Shown: positions 1-11,150 of the stretch, piece by piece
How the letters are laid out: each line of letters opens with the position of its first letter
Numbering within the stretch: the first letter of the stretch is position 1
Origin: Stichopus chloronotus
Lineage: Eukaryota; Echinodermata; Holothuroidea; Aspidochirotida; Stichopodidae
Direction of reading: 5' to 3'
DNA length: 64,000 bases
Assembly (NCBI GenBank): GCA_021234535.1
Contig: CM037843.1
Coordinates: 37,325,200 to 37,389,199 of the forward strand
Translations under genes and position numbers: made by a program
The notes under the pieces: generated by a model
Told to the model about the DNA's origin: nothing
The model's database searches: none
What the model saw: the letters and a program-made list of their open reading frames with translations, nothing else

Positions 1-2
1 TT

Positions 3-614
3 CGTTATCACCGCCTGGTGACGAAATTGTCTATAACCGTTGCAATACTTATCGCAGGTTCCATCGCGACATTTTTTGGTTTATCGGTCGCATTTTTGAC
101 CTACTTTCATCCCCACTCTCGCTTCTGTCGTGTATTTGTCCAACGGCATATCATCTTGGCTGGAGCTGGCTTTGTACTCATCTTCGCAATGTCAGTAATA
201 ACTTACTCGAATTGCCATCTTCTAGTGATAGCTTGTCGAGCTAACTTCAGATCAAAAGCAATTATCCCTCAAGACATTAACGAACTCGATGCGTGTAGGA
301 GTAACCGACCGACGGATACACGATACAAGATATCTGCTAGTAATCACAAGAGACCTCGCCCTAAACTGATTTTGCAAGCACGAGATTTGAAAGCACTCCG
401 CACGGTATTGACAATGACCATGGTTTCATATCTATCTCTGTTACCCTTCACCGTTCGTTTGGTCCTTAACCTAGCCGGGCATCCCTCAAGCGTTGCCATG
501 GAGTTCTGGAGTTATATCACGTTATACTCCACAAGCTGGTTGAATCCGATCATATATCTATTTATGAATTCCGCTTACAGATGCAGCGCTTGGCGTTTGT
601 TAAAACGTCAGTAA
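3..614 (+). CDS. Class A GPCR, 3' part (gene cut by left window edge)
   Basis: C-terminal half of a rhodopsin-type seven-helix receptor. The frame is already open at base 3 and reads RYHRLVTK, which matches the RPLRYxxxVTK end of intracellular loop 2 in the other receptors of this window. The GTG at 18 is therefore not a start; the true start lies outside the window. TM4 and TM5 follow, with an ECL2 cysteine (SRFCR) and a basic third intracellular loop. The TM6 base reads DLKALRTVLTMT and TM7 reads SWLNPIIYLFMN. The protein stops 18 residues after NPIIY at TAA 612-614, so it has almost no cytoplasmic tail. Overlapping AATAAA signals at 639-654 would serve polyadenylation. Seen: frame, motifs, stop. 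Inferred: plasma-membrane chemosensory or orphan receptor; ligand unknown. Confidence 0.88.
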   Translation, partial: RYHRLVTKLSITVAILIAGSIATFFGLSVAFLTYFHPHSRFCRVFVQRHIILAGAGFVLIFAMSVITYSNCHLLVIACRANFRSKAIIPQDINELDACRSNRPTDTRYKISASNHKRPRPKLILQARDLKALRTVLTMTMVSYLSLLPFTVRLVLNLAGHPSSVAMEFWSYITLYSTSWLNPIIYLFMNSAYRCSAWRLLKRQ

Positions 615-638
615 AAAGTTTCAACGATCAAAAAAAGT

Positions 639-654
639 AAATAAATAAATAAAA
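639..654 (+). promoter_or_regulatory. Polyadenylation signal cluster
   Basis: Three overlapping AATAAA hexamers begin 25 bases after the stop codon of the left-edge receptor, as expected for a compact 3' UTR. Confidence 0.5.
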
Positions 655-2030
655 TTTAAGATACTTTTGTCTTCACTATATCTAAAGTTATATAGTAATG
701 ATCTTAGCACCCCCCCCCTCCACCCACATGTGACATGATGGGTTAAGATGCCTTTTCCTGTGTAATGCGTACGGCAACATCTCGTGTATTAGTACATCTT
801 CCCACAGAGACGGACTTCGCTATAACTAGTCTTCTTCTGTTGTTGCTGTTGTTGATGTTGTGGTTGTTGTTGTTGCGGTTTTACATTCCTGTAATCTTGC
901 TTTATCAATTACTACAAGGCTGCAGGGTGACAGGTATATTGCTTGGCATTCAGATTTTAATTGTTCGATACCTTCTGAGTCAGACAAAAATATTTGAAAT
1001 TTTATCAAATTGTTTATACGCCTATCATGTGCAGTATATCACACTGTTTGTTACAATGATGTAATATTATCTTCGCAAAGACTCTTTTGATTGCATTAGA
1101 TGTATTTGTGTGTATGGCGTATTTGACTTTTTAAGGTACGTGATTCGTTAAATGGTTAGACGATGTAGGAATAAAATAGTTTATCGATGTCAAATTATGT
1201 ACGATTCTTGTTGGTCTGCTTCACATGTTCATTATTCTCATTTCATACACCAAAAGATAATCTGTGATTGTACTTCATAACATTGGTCTGTTGTAACATT
1301 GAACTGTTACGTTGATTTTATCTGTGCAACTTCTTGAATGCTTACATTACAGTCCGCACACACACACGTTAATGAAAAACAGGTATTTACCAATTTGCAC
1401 ATTGCCATACAGAAGTGCCAACATTTTATGATGACACATTTGCCTCTTGAATTGTAAAGCTTTTACCCTTCTACACAAAGAAAAAAGAAAAGAAGAAAAA
1501 AGATGTTGTAGCAAACTGTTTTTCGGTTCCCATCATGAGCTAGTCATTGTAATCGTCTCTCTTCAATTGGAAATGTTCTTATACATTTGAGAGAATTTAG
1601 ATGTATTTCAGCCTTACATGTTTGAAAAGAAAGAAGAAAAAAAAGCCAAAAACATTCGGTAACAGTTATAAACAGATCTGTTAGTAAGTATCATCAGTAT
1701 TATGAAATTATACTAATCACCACCTCCTGACATATTTTTACCTTTGAGTTGTCCACAGATAACATAAGCCGGAAATAAAGTAAGATCATGGTGTGCAAGC
1801 TTTCGTTACCGAGTGGGTCTACTTGAATGGTTAAAGTGTGTATATCCAAAGGCACAAGGAACACCGGTAACTGGTAACCAGTTGGAGATCCTATACTACG
1901 CATGGAAATCACCATAGTAACGACGTACACACAGACTGCACCATATATGGCCGAAATACACCAGTGTGGAAAATTGTAATCTTCACCAAGGTGTATAGAA
2001 TATTGATCTCCTCAAATTATAAGGTTTTTC
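655..2030. other. Non-coding stretch
   Basis: No gene recognised. It holds a C9 run (710-718) and an impure TTG trinucleotide microsatellite (about 836-874). The microsatellite creates low-complexity Leu-rich and Thr-rich reading frames that are not genes. Confidence 0.6.
836..874. repeat. Imperfect (TTG)n microsatellite
   Basis: Run of TTG units interrupted by CTG, ATG and GGT units. Confidence 0.75.
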
Positions 2031-2034
2031 ATTC

Positions 2035-2172
2035 GTTTCTCGAAACTTGCATATCATACCTGATAGACCTGACACTGAGGATAGGTTATAGTCAGACACT
2101 TTATGGAAGGTTGCGTGATATAAGGCTTAAGACATGTCAAAATGCATGATATCATGTTATGCATTGGGTGTA
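2035..2172 (+). repeat. Dispersed repeat family B, copy 1
   Basis: Matches 14568-14706 and, more weakly, 26926-27058. Shared landmarks in order are TCTCGAAAC/TCTCAAGAC, ATCATACCTGATA, AGGTTATRGTCA, CTTAAGAC, AATGCATGAT and ATTGGGTG. No coding capacity is seen. Probably a relic of a non-autonomous mobile element; termini are not defined. Confidence 0.65.
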
Positions 2173-3379
2173 TTTACTCAGTTTAGCGGTATTGTCAACT
2201 GAAAACACCACGAAGCCTATCGCACAGCTATTCAGTGTCAAAATCATTACCAAATGTCATTGACATTGCCCTTGTTAGGTCTCATGGGAGAGATTCTTCA
2301 AATTTAAGAATTTCGCCAACGCACAACAGTTAACTTTGATTATCCTTCCATTGACGTTCAGCTAAACACACCAAATTGAAATTTATTACATTGACCGAGG
2401 ATCTAACTTTCAAGCAATAATCAGCTTCAGGATATTAAATTGTACAATAATCAATGCAAGAACAAGAATTTGACCATAGATATAGATTTTATTACAAGGT
2501 CTTTAAGTTAATGGCGTTTTAGAAAAAAAAATCAAAGAGACTGAACAGAACGCGCCATCAGTAGACAGTAAGTGTTACGGAAGATTATGCAAATCATACG
2601 AGACATGCTTCAAACCCCAAATGTAAACCGAGAAAGAAATTAAAAGAAAATTATATAAGAATTAAAAGAAAATGGAATAAAACTGGTCTCCCTCCTTCAT
2701 GCTGTCAGATAAATTAATATCCTCAAACAGCAAAAGTGATGATAACCATCAGCAGCAAAATGTGTAATACGTTTAAAAACTAATTCACAGCGATTGTTAA
2801 GGAATTGGAATGGTCTTTTTTGTTATCCGTAAATTGCACGCAATTGCGAATAGGCTATGTCCTTGCAAGTCCTAACTGCTTCGTTGCACTTTGATGCTTA
2901 AAAGCAAAGTCCATTGTGGGAACTAATATTCTGTACCTTTTCTGACAATTGTTTTTCTTTTGAAACTTGTTAGGGCCACTGGACAATAAATTCAATCCAT
3001 CAACGAAACAACTAATGATGGCAAAGTTCTTCACCCTTCAATGTAGCTTTGAAGCTTAACCTTGGATGAGTTTTAAATGAATTTTTAGCCGGTGCAATTT
3101 ACTTTATGACATAATATAAATGATGTACGTGTAGCACATTGAGAACACAAGCAAATGAATTTTCTTGACGATCTTTATTATTGCGTCTTACGTATGTGAG
3201 CATTTACATCTGCACCTGCATTTAGAAAGGCTATTAAAGTTACCCAACAGTAATCAGCACGATTTTTTAGTTTTCTTCCCTTTTGTTTCTAGACCCAAGT
3301 GTTTTCCAGTGATTGATTGTTTACAAGTATTTTGAAGAGGGTGCCTTATTTTTGAAGCAAAGCAAAATTGATTGCGTGC
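2173..3379. other. Non-coding stretch
   Basis: AT-rich; no gene, RNA or repeat recognised by reading. Confidence 0.45.
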
Positions 3380-3533
3380 GTATAAGCAAAAGGCGAAAAC
3401 ATTGAAATTTCGAGTCCAAAAAGTTAAGTAACTGTTTTAGTTGCACCATTCAGACAATTTGGGAAAATGAGTACGGTAGGTTTCAGGTAGTAAATTCTGC
3501 GATATGATTTCAAAATCTCCTAATATAACGACT
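3380..3533 (+). repeat. Dispersed repeat family A, partial copy 1
   Basis: A fragment of the repeat also present at 43861-44428 (+) and 51001-51626 (-). Shared strings include ACATTGAAATTTC, TGCACCATTCAGACAATTTG, GGTTTCAG and GTAAATTCTG. It includes a segment of about 80 bases that the 51 kb copy has and the 43.9 kb copy lacks. Confidence 0.7.
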
Positions 3534-6500
3534 CAACCTATTACTTATGCCTTATTACAAACTGTTGGTTAAAAACATAATTTGGTAAAAACAATAACCT
3601 TGTTGGGTTAAAACGGTACCGAATAATGATAACGTTTTACCAAGCGTGGGTATTTTTTATCCCACAGCTTGTAATTTGGCATTAGTTTTTACTGTGAACC
3701 TTTACTCAGAAATTAGAGAATATGGATTCATGTTACTGCGTTCGAGTTGAAATAGATGAAAGAAATGGGAGGAAGTGAACTCTTTTTGCCTCTGTTAGTG
3801 CATCGAAGGCTATAACCTTGCTTTTAAGTTACTTATTCTTATCATTCTTACATACTTTCCCATTCCCCCTCGGCATCTGTCATAAGTTCATGCACACACA
3901 CACACACACACAAAACGTTGCCATAGGTTTAAATAGGGCCAAAAGCGAAAATATTTGTGTCTGTTTTGTTGAATTATCTTCCTTGTTTTTGACCATTGCT
4001 CATTCTCATGGGGTTATTTAAGCATATGACATATACCATGTATGACTAATTTGCATAATTATACATGACTTTTAGCGGAGGCTGTGGAGTGCGATATATG
4101 GTAAACATATTTAAATACATTATTCAGTGAGGATAGATTGGGGTAGCTAAAAGTATGATGTATTCAACTTTGAGTTGCAATTTGTTTCAAGTATATTTCA
4201 TTTTATAAAATGATAGTACAAATCTGTACTTGCTACATTCAAGCAAATTGTTGTGCACACAAATTTGCCATACAATATACTATTTTTAGTGCTATGTTAA
4301 CGGTGTGAACGTACTGTATACTGTGGTAAAGAGAAGAAAAATAAATAGAAGTTTCCAGTGTATTTGGTATGACATCACTCGCCATCCCAAACCTGCAGCA
4401 TAAAAAATCAACTTGCTAATTACTTCATAGTAAACACGAAACACTGCTAAACATTGTGTTTACTGTATAAAGAAATTAGATCACCTTTCTTTTACGTGCA
4501 AAGGATCGAGAAACTTAACGCCGTAACATTTGCCATCAATTTGGAGGTCATTGGAGTGGAGCTAAAGCATACAGATACCTCAAACTTCGTACGTTTGAGA
4601 ATCCGTGGGAAAAGTCTATGTGTCTGTGTCTGTATAACACGGTGATATTTTGTGAATAGTATACGTACCAATACAAGTAAACTGGTTAAGTAGCACACAA
4701 CTATCACAAGCATTGCTAGGTTAGAACACTCTCTATGACCTTTTTTTCTCTAAGGTAACGTAATATGCCAACCTGATATAATTCGGTTTGCTTCAAGTGG
4801 AAGTAAGAGCGCATCTAATCTTAAATAGGTCAATTTGATTATTGATGGCAATAGCAATAAATATTCAGTCAGAATGAGGAACGGTAAACATAAAATCTCA
4901 CTTTTGACGATATAATATATTATCCAGTAATATCGAATACCTCTCGCTTGATGATTTTCGACAATATCGGTAAGGGTAAAAACAAGCGTCAACCGTTTTG
5001 TAGAAAACGGGAAAAAGAATCAAAAGTACAACACCGAATATACGAAAATTGAGAGGATAAAAATATGTGACGAAGTAAAAGTGTTTAAATACATGCTTTT
5101 GCCTATCATTTTCGAACGAATTTCATGTTATTTAAGTGTGATTCAATGGTTAACCAGCGAAAAATTTACACAGTAAGCAATCTTCGTATTCCATTCTCTT
5201 TTCGAAAATCATTTGCTTCCTAGCCGCAATATTGTTATGATAATTTAATGCGCTGCACATAGTAGTACTGAGTGTACATCTACGGCAGAAAGCAAGCGTT
5301 ATTGTATTTTGATTGCACACTCGCAATGAGCACAGACCCTCCACAAACGGCGCACAAAAAACACAGATTACAACGTAGATTACGGTACGGAACCCTAGCT
5401 TTGCAAAAGGGAAAATGTATGTCTTTCTTCAAAAACGGAAATCAATTCAAATTTCGAAAATGGAAATCGGCATTTACAAAAACGGATTTATATGATATAT
5501 TATTTATTATTTCTTAATTTCTGAAAAGAATTATACCTAACCGCCTACTGACATGTGATGAAATTAAGAATGTTTCATCATTGCAATGACATACATGAAG
5601 TTATGACTGAACATTGTCCTATATCAGGTTTTGCTATTTTGTACAATAATTGACTCAGCTATGTCTGTACCTCGATGATTCTAGAGACTGCAGCAAGACG
5701 GGGAATGCTGACCTTATAATATAAAACACACAGGCCAAAGCGTCATGAGGTTTGATTGGATTTTTATGAACTCGATTCGAGGCTGCAATCACGAACTCTC
5801 GTGTTCGCCTGCATGCACAGCTTTTATAGTAAATATTGTCTAACCAGTTTTGTGGTCGTGATATGTTACATCAAGGCACAATCAATGTTCAAATTGGAAG
5901 TTAAAGTAAGAGCAGTAGCTCACTCAGGGTAGAATAGAAAGAGACAAAAATTGGCCAATTTTCAACTTCAACAACAAGCTTCAACTGAAAACGCCAGTCA
6001 TACATTTTTGCGCAGTTTGCCAACAATATTGTTCACTTTTTCGTTATTAAAAAAAACAAAAACAGTTCTTTTCCGTTTTTAGGAAGATTGCAAAATTAGA
6101 ATCAAACAAGACGAGGATTTTCTGTAGCTTTAAAGTGCATCTCTGGAGAAAACATGCTACAGTAAATCAAACTTTCATATCCTACTCAGACAAATATTGG
6201 CAGCCAAATGCAGCGGAATCGAACTATTCTCGCCTATTTTCGTTTGCGTTTTCACTTTCACACGTCACTGAAGATATTAAAGGTTGCTTGGACAGATTTT
6301 GTTTTAATCTCTTTTCTTTCTTTCGCCGGCTTACAGTTAAACTGATATATATGCGCATGTCAGAATAAGTAACTTATGCAAAAAATAAAAAAGGGAAAAA
6401 AAAAAGGCAAATATTGTACCGGTAGATTTTCTTTGCTTTTGAATTCAAACAAGAAATCATTTAAGGAGAAAACTCAATTCACGTGGATATGGAGAGATCC

Positions 6501-7000
6501 CGCACAGAATAGCCTATTTGGTCACGTCTCTGTATCTGTGCTGATGACGTCCCTGATCTTAACGAAATTCTGGGCAAAAACGTGCTCCAAGTCAAAATGA
6601 GCTGTCCTCTCTTCTTATTAAATTAAGACTCGCGGTTGATACAATAGCTCAAAAACGAATTCAAGAAGTTTGACTGTCTTTGTTTAGATGGCTGGAGGAA
6701 AGAAAAAGAACGAATAAAAAAACTCTTTCACTATGCCGTCCTTCCTCACGAAACTTCATTTGAGCAACTGTTAAAGATATCGAAGTTAATCAAAGCCAAT
6801 CTTTCTACTTCATTAGGTAGATTACTTCCTGTTGAGAGAACTTACGAATATATTTCTTTTTCGAAGTTTCGCCCTTTCGTTCGCAATAGCAGCATCTGAT
6901 ACGTAACACTGAAGGTCTTGCACCAGTTTTCAATATATTCTGGAAGAAAAGGGAAAGAAGTCACTAAACGTTGAGGTTTTCTTAAGACGCAAATGTCTGC
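3534..7000. other. Non-coding stretch upstream of a receptor gene
   Basis: No gene recognised. It contains a short hairpin near 3640-3670 (GTGGG arm, AT-rich loop, CCCAC arm, flanked by AAGC/GCTT) and a (CA)10 microsatellite at 3893-3912. It probably includes the promoter of the 7001 receptor, but no core element stands out. Confidence 0.4.
3893..3912. repeat. (CA)n microsatellite
   Basis: Ten uninterrupted CA dinucleotides. Confidence 0.9.
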
Positions 7001-8026
7001 ATGATGAAAATGACTTCTCCAAATCCATCATTTTATGATACGTCAGCCCCTCCGCTCGATGTTGATGACCAGATCGACAGTTGGGAAGGATCCGGCAAAT
7101 TTTTCCGTTCGTTGGCTACCAACGTGGTCGCCATTTTGTCGATCGCTTTGAACACACTGAGCCTGCTGGTGTTACGAAGATCTCCGACCTGTTTCGGAGA
7201 GACCACACAGTTGATAATCGTGGCCATGTCCATCATGGACTTTTTCACGGGAGTTCAAATTTTGCTGATGGAGAATTTGTCGACCTGGTCTCGTCTACCA
7301 GACATATGGGAAGGTTATTGCAAGGTCGCCTACCCGTCCATGGCGTTCATACAGCTTAGCTCAACCATGTTCGTGGTGACGTTGTCCGTAGATCGGCTCA
7401 TCATCATCACCAGGCCCCTGAGATATCCGACGATTGTCACGAAGACCAGGTTGAAGCTAGTTCTAGTCTCGTGTCTTGTACCACCCAGCATCGTAGCGTA
7501 CGCGGTGAGGGGTTCCTACTTTTTCACCAAGACGAGGTATTGTAGGATGTACCTCATCGCTAGCGAGTATCCGCTAATGTTGCTAGTGACTGTTTTGTTT
7601 TTGACCGCGATTTTAATAACCACTTTTGTCAACGCTAAACTGTTTCTGATCGCGACTCGTATGAAGCGAAAGATAATTCAGGTAGCCCCTGAGCACAGCA
7701 AAGGGATCATCTCATCAATCTCCATCCACTTCAGTTCGTATGGAGGCTCGAAGGTGGAGACCAAACTCAAAGAGCAGCCGATAGGAGACCTGAAAACGTT
7801 GCGCACCGTGTTAATAATAACCGTGGCATTATACATAGGATGGTTTCCCTTCTTCGTGAGAGTGGTGCATAATTTTATCACTTTAGAGAAGTCTAGCCGC
7901 ATCTTTGAATTTTTAGGATTTTTCGCAGGTTACAATTGCAGTTGGTTTAATCCTGTGGTTTATCTTCTTATGAATACATCCTTCAGACGAGAGGCTCTGA
8001 TAATTCTCAAAAGACAAGTCGTGTAA
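7001..8026 (+). CDS. Single-exon class A GPCR (DRL type), 341 aa
   Basis: Complete seven-transmembrane receptor. A short extracellular N-terminus (residues 1-34) is followed by TM1 with N51 (1.50), TM2 with D80 (2.50), C107 (3.25), and DRL at 131-133 in place of DRY followed by RPLRYP. C181 in ECL2 is the expected disulphide partner. The third loop (about 220-263) is basic and rich in Ser and Lys. The TM6 base reads DLKTLRTV (263-270) and TM7 has NPVVY (317-321), leaving a 20-residue tail. N92-L-S in ECL1 is a possible glycosylation site. The start falls at ATG-ATG-AAA-ATG; the first ATG is used, but the second or third could serve. TAA is at 8024-8026, with AATAAA at 8076-8081. No intron is needed. 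Family: rhodopsin-type, orphan; chemosensory use is inference. Confidence 0.93.
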   Translation: MMKMTSPNPSFYDTSAPPLDVDDQIDSWEGSGKFFRSLATNVVAILSIALNTLSLLVLRRSPTCFGETTQLIIVAMSIMDFFTGVQILLMENLSTWSRLPDIWEGYCKVAYPSMAFIQLSSTMFVVTLSVDRLIIITRPLRYPTIVTKTRLKLVLVSCLVPPSIVAYAVRGSYFFTKTRYCRMYLIASEYPLMLLVTVLFLTAILITTFVNAKLFLIATRMKRKIIQVAPEHSKGIISSISIHFSSYGGSKVETKLKEQPIGDLKTLRTVLIITVALYIGWFPFFVRVVHNFITLEKSSRIFEFLGFFAGYNCSWFNPVVYLLMNTSFRREALIILKRQVV

Positions 8027-8075
8027 TGCCGGGGAGGACAGGGAGGACGACAGTGGATGTGATATATGAGACAAG

Positions 8076-8081
8076 AATAAA
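8076..8081 (+). promoter_or_regulatory. Polyadenylation signal
   Basis: AATAAA 50 bases after the stop of the 7001 receptor. Confidence 0.55.
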
Positions 8082-8799
8082 ACTATACAAGTTCTTGTAA
8101 CGCATGTGATTATGGCGATGTGGATACAGCGAAGATGGATACTTTATGGTGCTTTACTCATCTTGACATTGTGAGGTGACAACTGCAGAGACAATATTGC
8201 CTATGTGTATGTATTTATTATATAGATATACTATATGTAAATATATAAAGATAACAGATATACATTTGGTGTTTTGGTAGGTGGTCTTTTTGGTGGGTTG
8301 GAATGTTGCAGTTAAGAGAATTGGCCGGACTCACGTCTAATTGCTTGTCCAAACAAAGTTAGGTGTAATTAAACATAAGGGGCTATCACAGATCTAAATA
8401 GACGGGGTGCCAAAATAAAACTGTTCATAAAATGTAGTATAAACAAGACAGGTGTATGATTTGTTTCATATCTTATTCTTATAAATTCCCAAATGAGAAC
8501 ATTTTTAATATGATAATAAAATACCTGACTTTTGTAAAATATTAAGGCCAAAATTTGAATTTTTTTCTGCCCCCAAGTAAGTATATATGACAGGGGGGTG
8601 AAAAAAATTCCTTGCTGTTAAAAACTGTGTCATTTTTATCGCTTATTAAAAAATGATTTTATAATTAAGGTATTTTAATGTTTTGTTCATGCTCTTTACA
8701 ACATAACAAAAGCATAAATGTACTATTGTCGTTCCGTCAGCAGGTATTGGCTTATGGCATAGCCATATATGGTAATTCATTGTTGGACTACATTGTGCC
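8082..8799. other. Non-coding stretch
   Basis: AT-rich; no gene recognised. Confidence 0.45.
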
Positions 8800-9037
8800 A
8801 AGTCCGACCCGCCGGTGGTAAGGACCTGGCCCGCGGAGAGCAGTCAAAATCGCGTACAGGAATGCACAATGTGCAATACCGGGGAGAACGCCTAGCCACT
8901 CATGTCTGTAATACTTATTTCAACAATGAAATTCCCGCACACGCCTTACCTCCAGCTATTTCAGCTACCCCTTTGGCCCTCCGCTAATTGGCCAAATACC
9001 AAGTTGGCCCGCGCACCTAAAAGGTTGCCGACCCCTG
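8800..9037 (-). mobile_element. hAT-like DNA transposon end (remnant)
   Basis: The segment ends at 9037 with GGTTGCCGACCCCTG. Read from the other strand this is CAGGGGTCGGCAACC, the terminal sequence style typical of hAT-superfamily elements. Inside it are GC-rich blocks such as GGCCCGCG and TTGGCCCTCCGC, usual for the subterminal part of such elements and unlike the AT-rich surroundings. No matching inverted terminal repeat was found upstream, so the inner boundary (about 8800) is approximate. The open frames here are not convincing proteins. Probably a truncated or non-autonomous copy. Confidence 0.6.
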
Positions 9038-10439
9038 TATTAAATCGTGGAGCTATACCAGGTGTGATAGTTTCATGGTTAAGCTAACTTGAGGTTTCAA
9101 ACCATATCGGCATACTATATGTAATTATGACTTCCGTCCCTGTGTGTTTTTAGCACCTTTTCCATATCAGTTCGGGTAAAAAAAAGAAAAACAATTAGAC
9201 TTTTCCTTTGCATATACTGCATATTTTGTTTGATTCAAACTTTTGTATCTATTGCCTGAAGAGAAAGATGTGATATCTTCGAAAACGTTCGCATTTCAAA
9301 ATGCCTCTCAAGAACTCTCTTGTCCGTATCTGCTTATGTATTTTGTTTTACAACTTTAAAACTCTTCCAACGTTATGCGACGCTTCAGATCTAGACGATT
9401 ATCACGATTATTTCGATTATCACGATTATCGGTTGTGTGATCGTTACTGTCTGCCATATTGGATTAATATAATGTGATTTCATCTGACCTAGAAAGTGAT
9501 CGCCATTCGGGAGATTTCTAGAAACGAGCTTCGGATTAGGAAGTAGCCCAATGAGTTACTACCGATGAACCATGTTTACAGCAGTGTAGGTCCCAACGGA
9601 TACTGTACATCGATACGTCTTGTAGTCATGTAGAAGTGTTAAACAGGTCGTGATTGATTTATCATAAAATCACGAAAACGTTATATTGCTCTTACTGATG
9701 CAACAGACAGTCAGTAAATTTCCATCTATAACCTACTAACGAATTACAGTACATATCTCAACGGCAAATTACAGTTATCTCTGTTGTCTGTATTCTTTGT
9801 GTATATTTATTCTGCTTTTTCATCTTCTTCGTCGCGACCTTGGTATCATTCTACTAAAAATAGGTCTTCTGGGGTTTTTTTTTCTGTCCTTTCGTCTCAT
9901 TGAGATGATGTCATTTTACTCGCAGCATTTGTGAGAAAGTTTCAAAGCTTAAGTGTACGCTGTTGTTCTCGATACTTACAACATGCAATATGAGACTATA
10001 GCCTGCGTGTGGGATCAACCATGCAGTTATCGATCTTTGATTTGGTAGACTTTTAATTCAGATCAGTTTGTGAGTAAAGTCCAGAAAAGAGAAACCAGAA
10101 ATGTGTTTGATAGACAACAGGCACAAATTTTGTTATCGGTATGCATTCATATATATGTACACATTATCCGCACACGCTGTATGATAAATCGGTCAACATC
10201 TGTTCCAGTAAACGTAGTTATTGTTGTGCTTTCCAGTGATGTGGTTTCTCCTTTCATTGTACAAAAGAATCGTTAAATAAATGCGTAACGGGATAAATTT
10301 GGGATAGGCTACATGTTACAAATTAACTGATGGGGGATATCCACAAGTGCAGGGAATGTCCATAGTTTATACTTGCGTTTATTTTCCTGCCAACATCCCG
10401 GATTCAAGTCAAAAACATACATGGACACACTTCTAATTG
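9038..10439. other. Non-coding stretch
   Basis: No gene recognised. A short impure CGATTATCA repeat sits at about 9396-9431. Confidence 0.45.
9396..9431. repeat. Short tandem repeat, CGATTATCA-like unit
   Basis: CGATTATCACGATTAT occurs twice, separated by TT. Confidence 0.6.
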
Positions 10440-11150
10440 TTAACAATTAAGTCTTCCAAAGAGGGGTGCCCTATGGTTAAAACGATGTATATGATTGCTG
10501 ATACGGACACATTTTTCTGGAGTATACACAAAGGTTGGATCCCCGTGTGAGAGCACTGTCACAAGCAGTATTACAATAAGACAAATGTGGAAGCACCAGG
10601 GCATTGTAAAGCTATACAAAAGAATGTGTCTAGTCAGATACCCGTTAGCTTAACTACTTAATTACTTGTGTACATGATGTGAATTGTCCAAGTGAAATGC
10701 GTGATTAATGAAACTCCTTAAAACTGGACTTCATAGAAAGCTTGTCTTAACGTCACACAAGACGTCGCATTGCACACTTCCATCATAAGGTTTACCCGGT
10801 GATCTGAAAACAACAGTTGCAGGTTTGTTAACATTTAGAAACAACCTGTTTACACGAAAACAATCTCTCACTTATTGAAATTCAGCCTTAATCGTTTCTG
10901 CCAATACTTTCTGGTAACATCTTGAGAAAAAAGGTTTGTGTCATTAGCATTAACAGTATATATGTGTAGCAAATTGATGGCTTTATGCAGATGATTGGCA
11001 TATAAAAATAATGAATAATAACGATTCCAGAATGGAGCCACGTAGGATGCCACCGTTGATAAGAACATGATGTTTTATATTTCAACATATTGCTCTCTGT
11101 CCAAGACGTAAATGAGAAACCATTTAAGGGCAACACCTATTATTCCATAA
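10440..11150 (-). pseudogene. Non-LTR retrotransposon reverse transcriptase relic
   Basis: Minus-strand translation in shifting frames gives reverse-transcriptase landmarks in the right order. RGSILESLLF (near 11030) corresponds to the PQGSILGPLLF motif. NANDTNLFSQD (near 10930-10950) corresponds to the catalytic-site region YADDTNLF, with one of the two Asp changed. NRLFLNVNK (near 10830) and LYNALVLPHLSYCN (10568-10611) come from the thumb and C-terminal part, followed by HRAPLFGRL (near 10460). Several frameshifts and stops separate them, so no protein is made. The order and wording fit the CR1/Jockey/L2 side of non-LTR elements; the clade is inference. Only the 3' half of the RT region remains. 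Confidence 0.8.

Noticed and set aside
765..1064. Leu-rich + frame and the opposite Thr-rich frame (826-1008)
   Set aside because: Both are translations of an impure TTG microsatellite; no domain and no homologous copy in the window.
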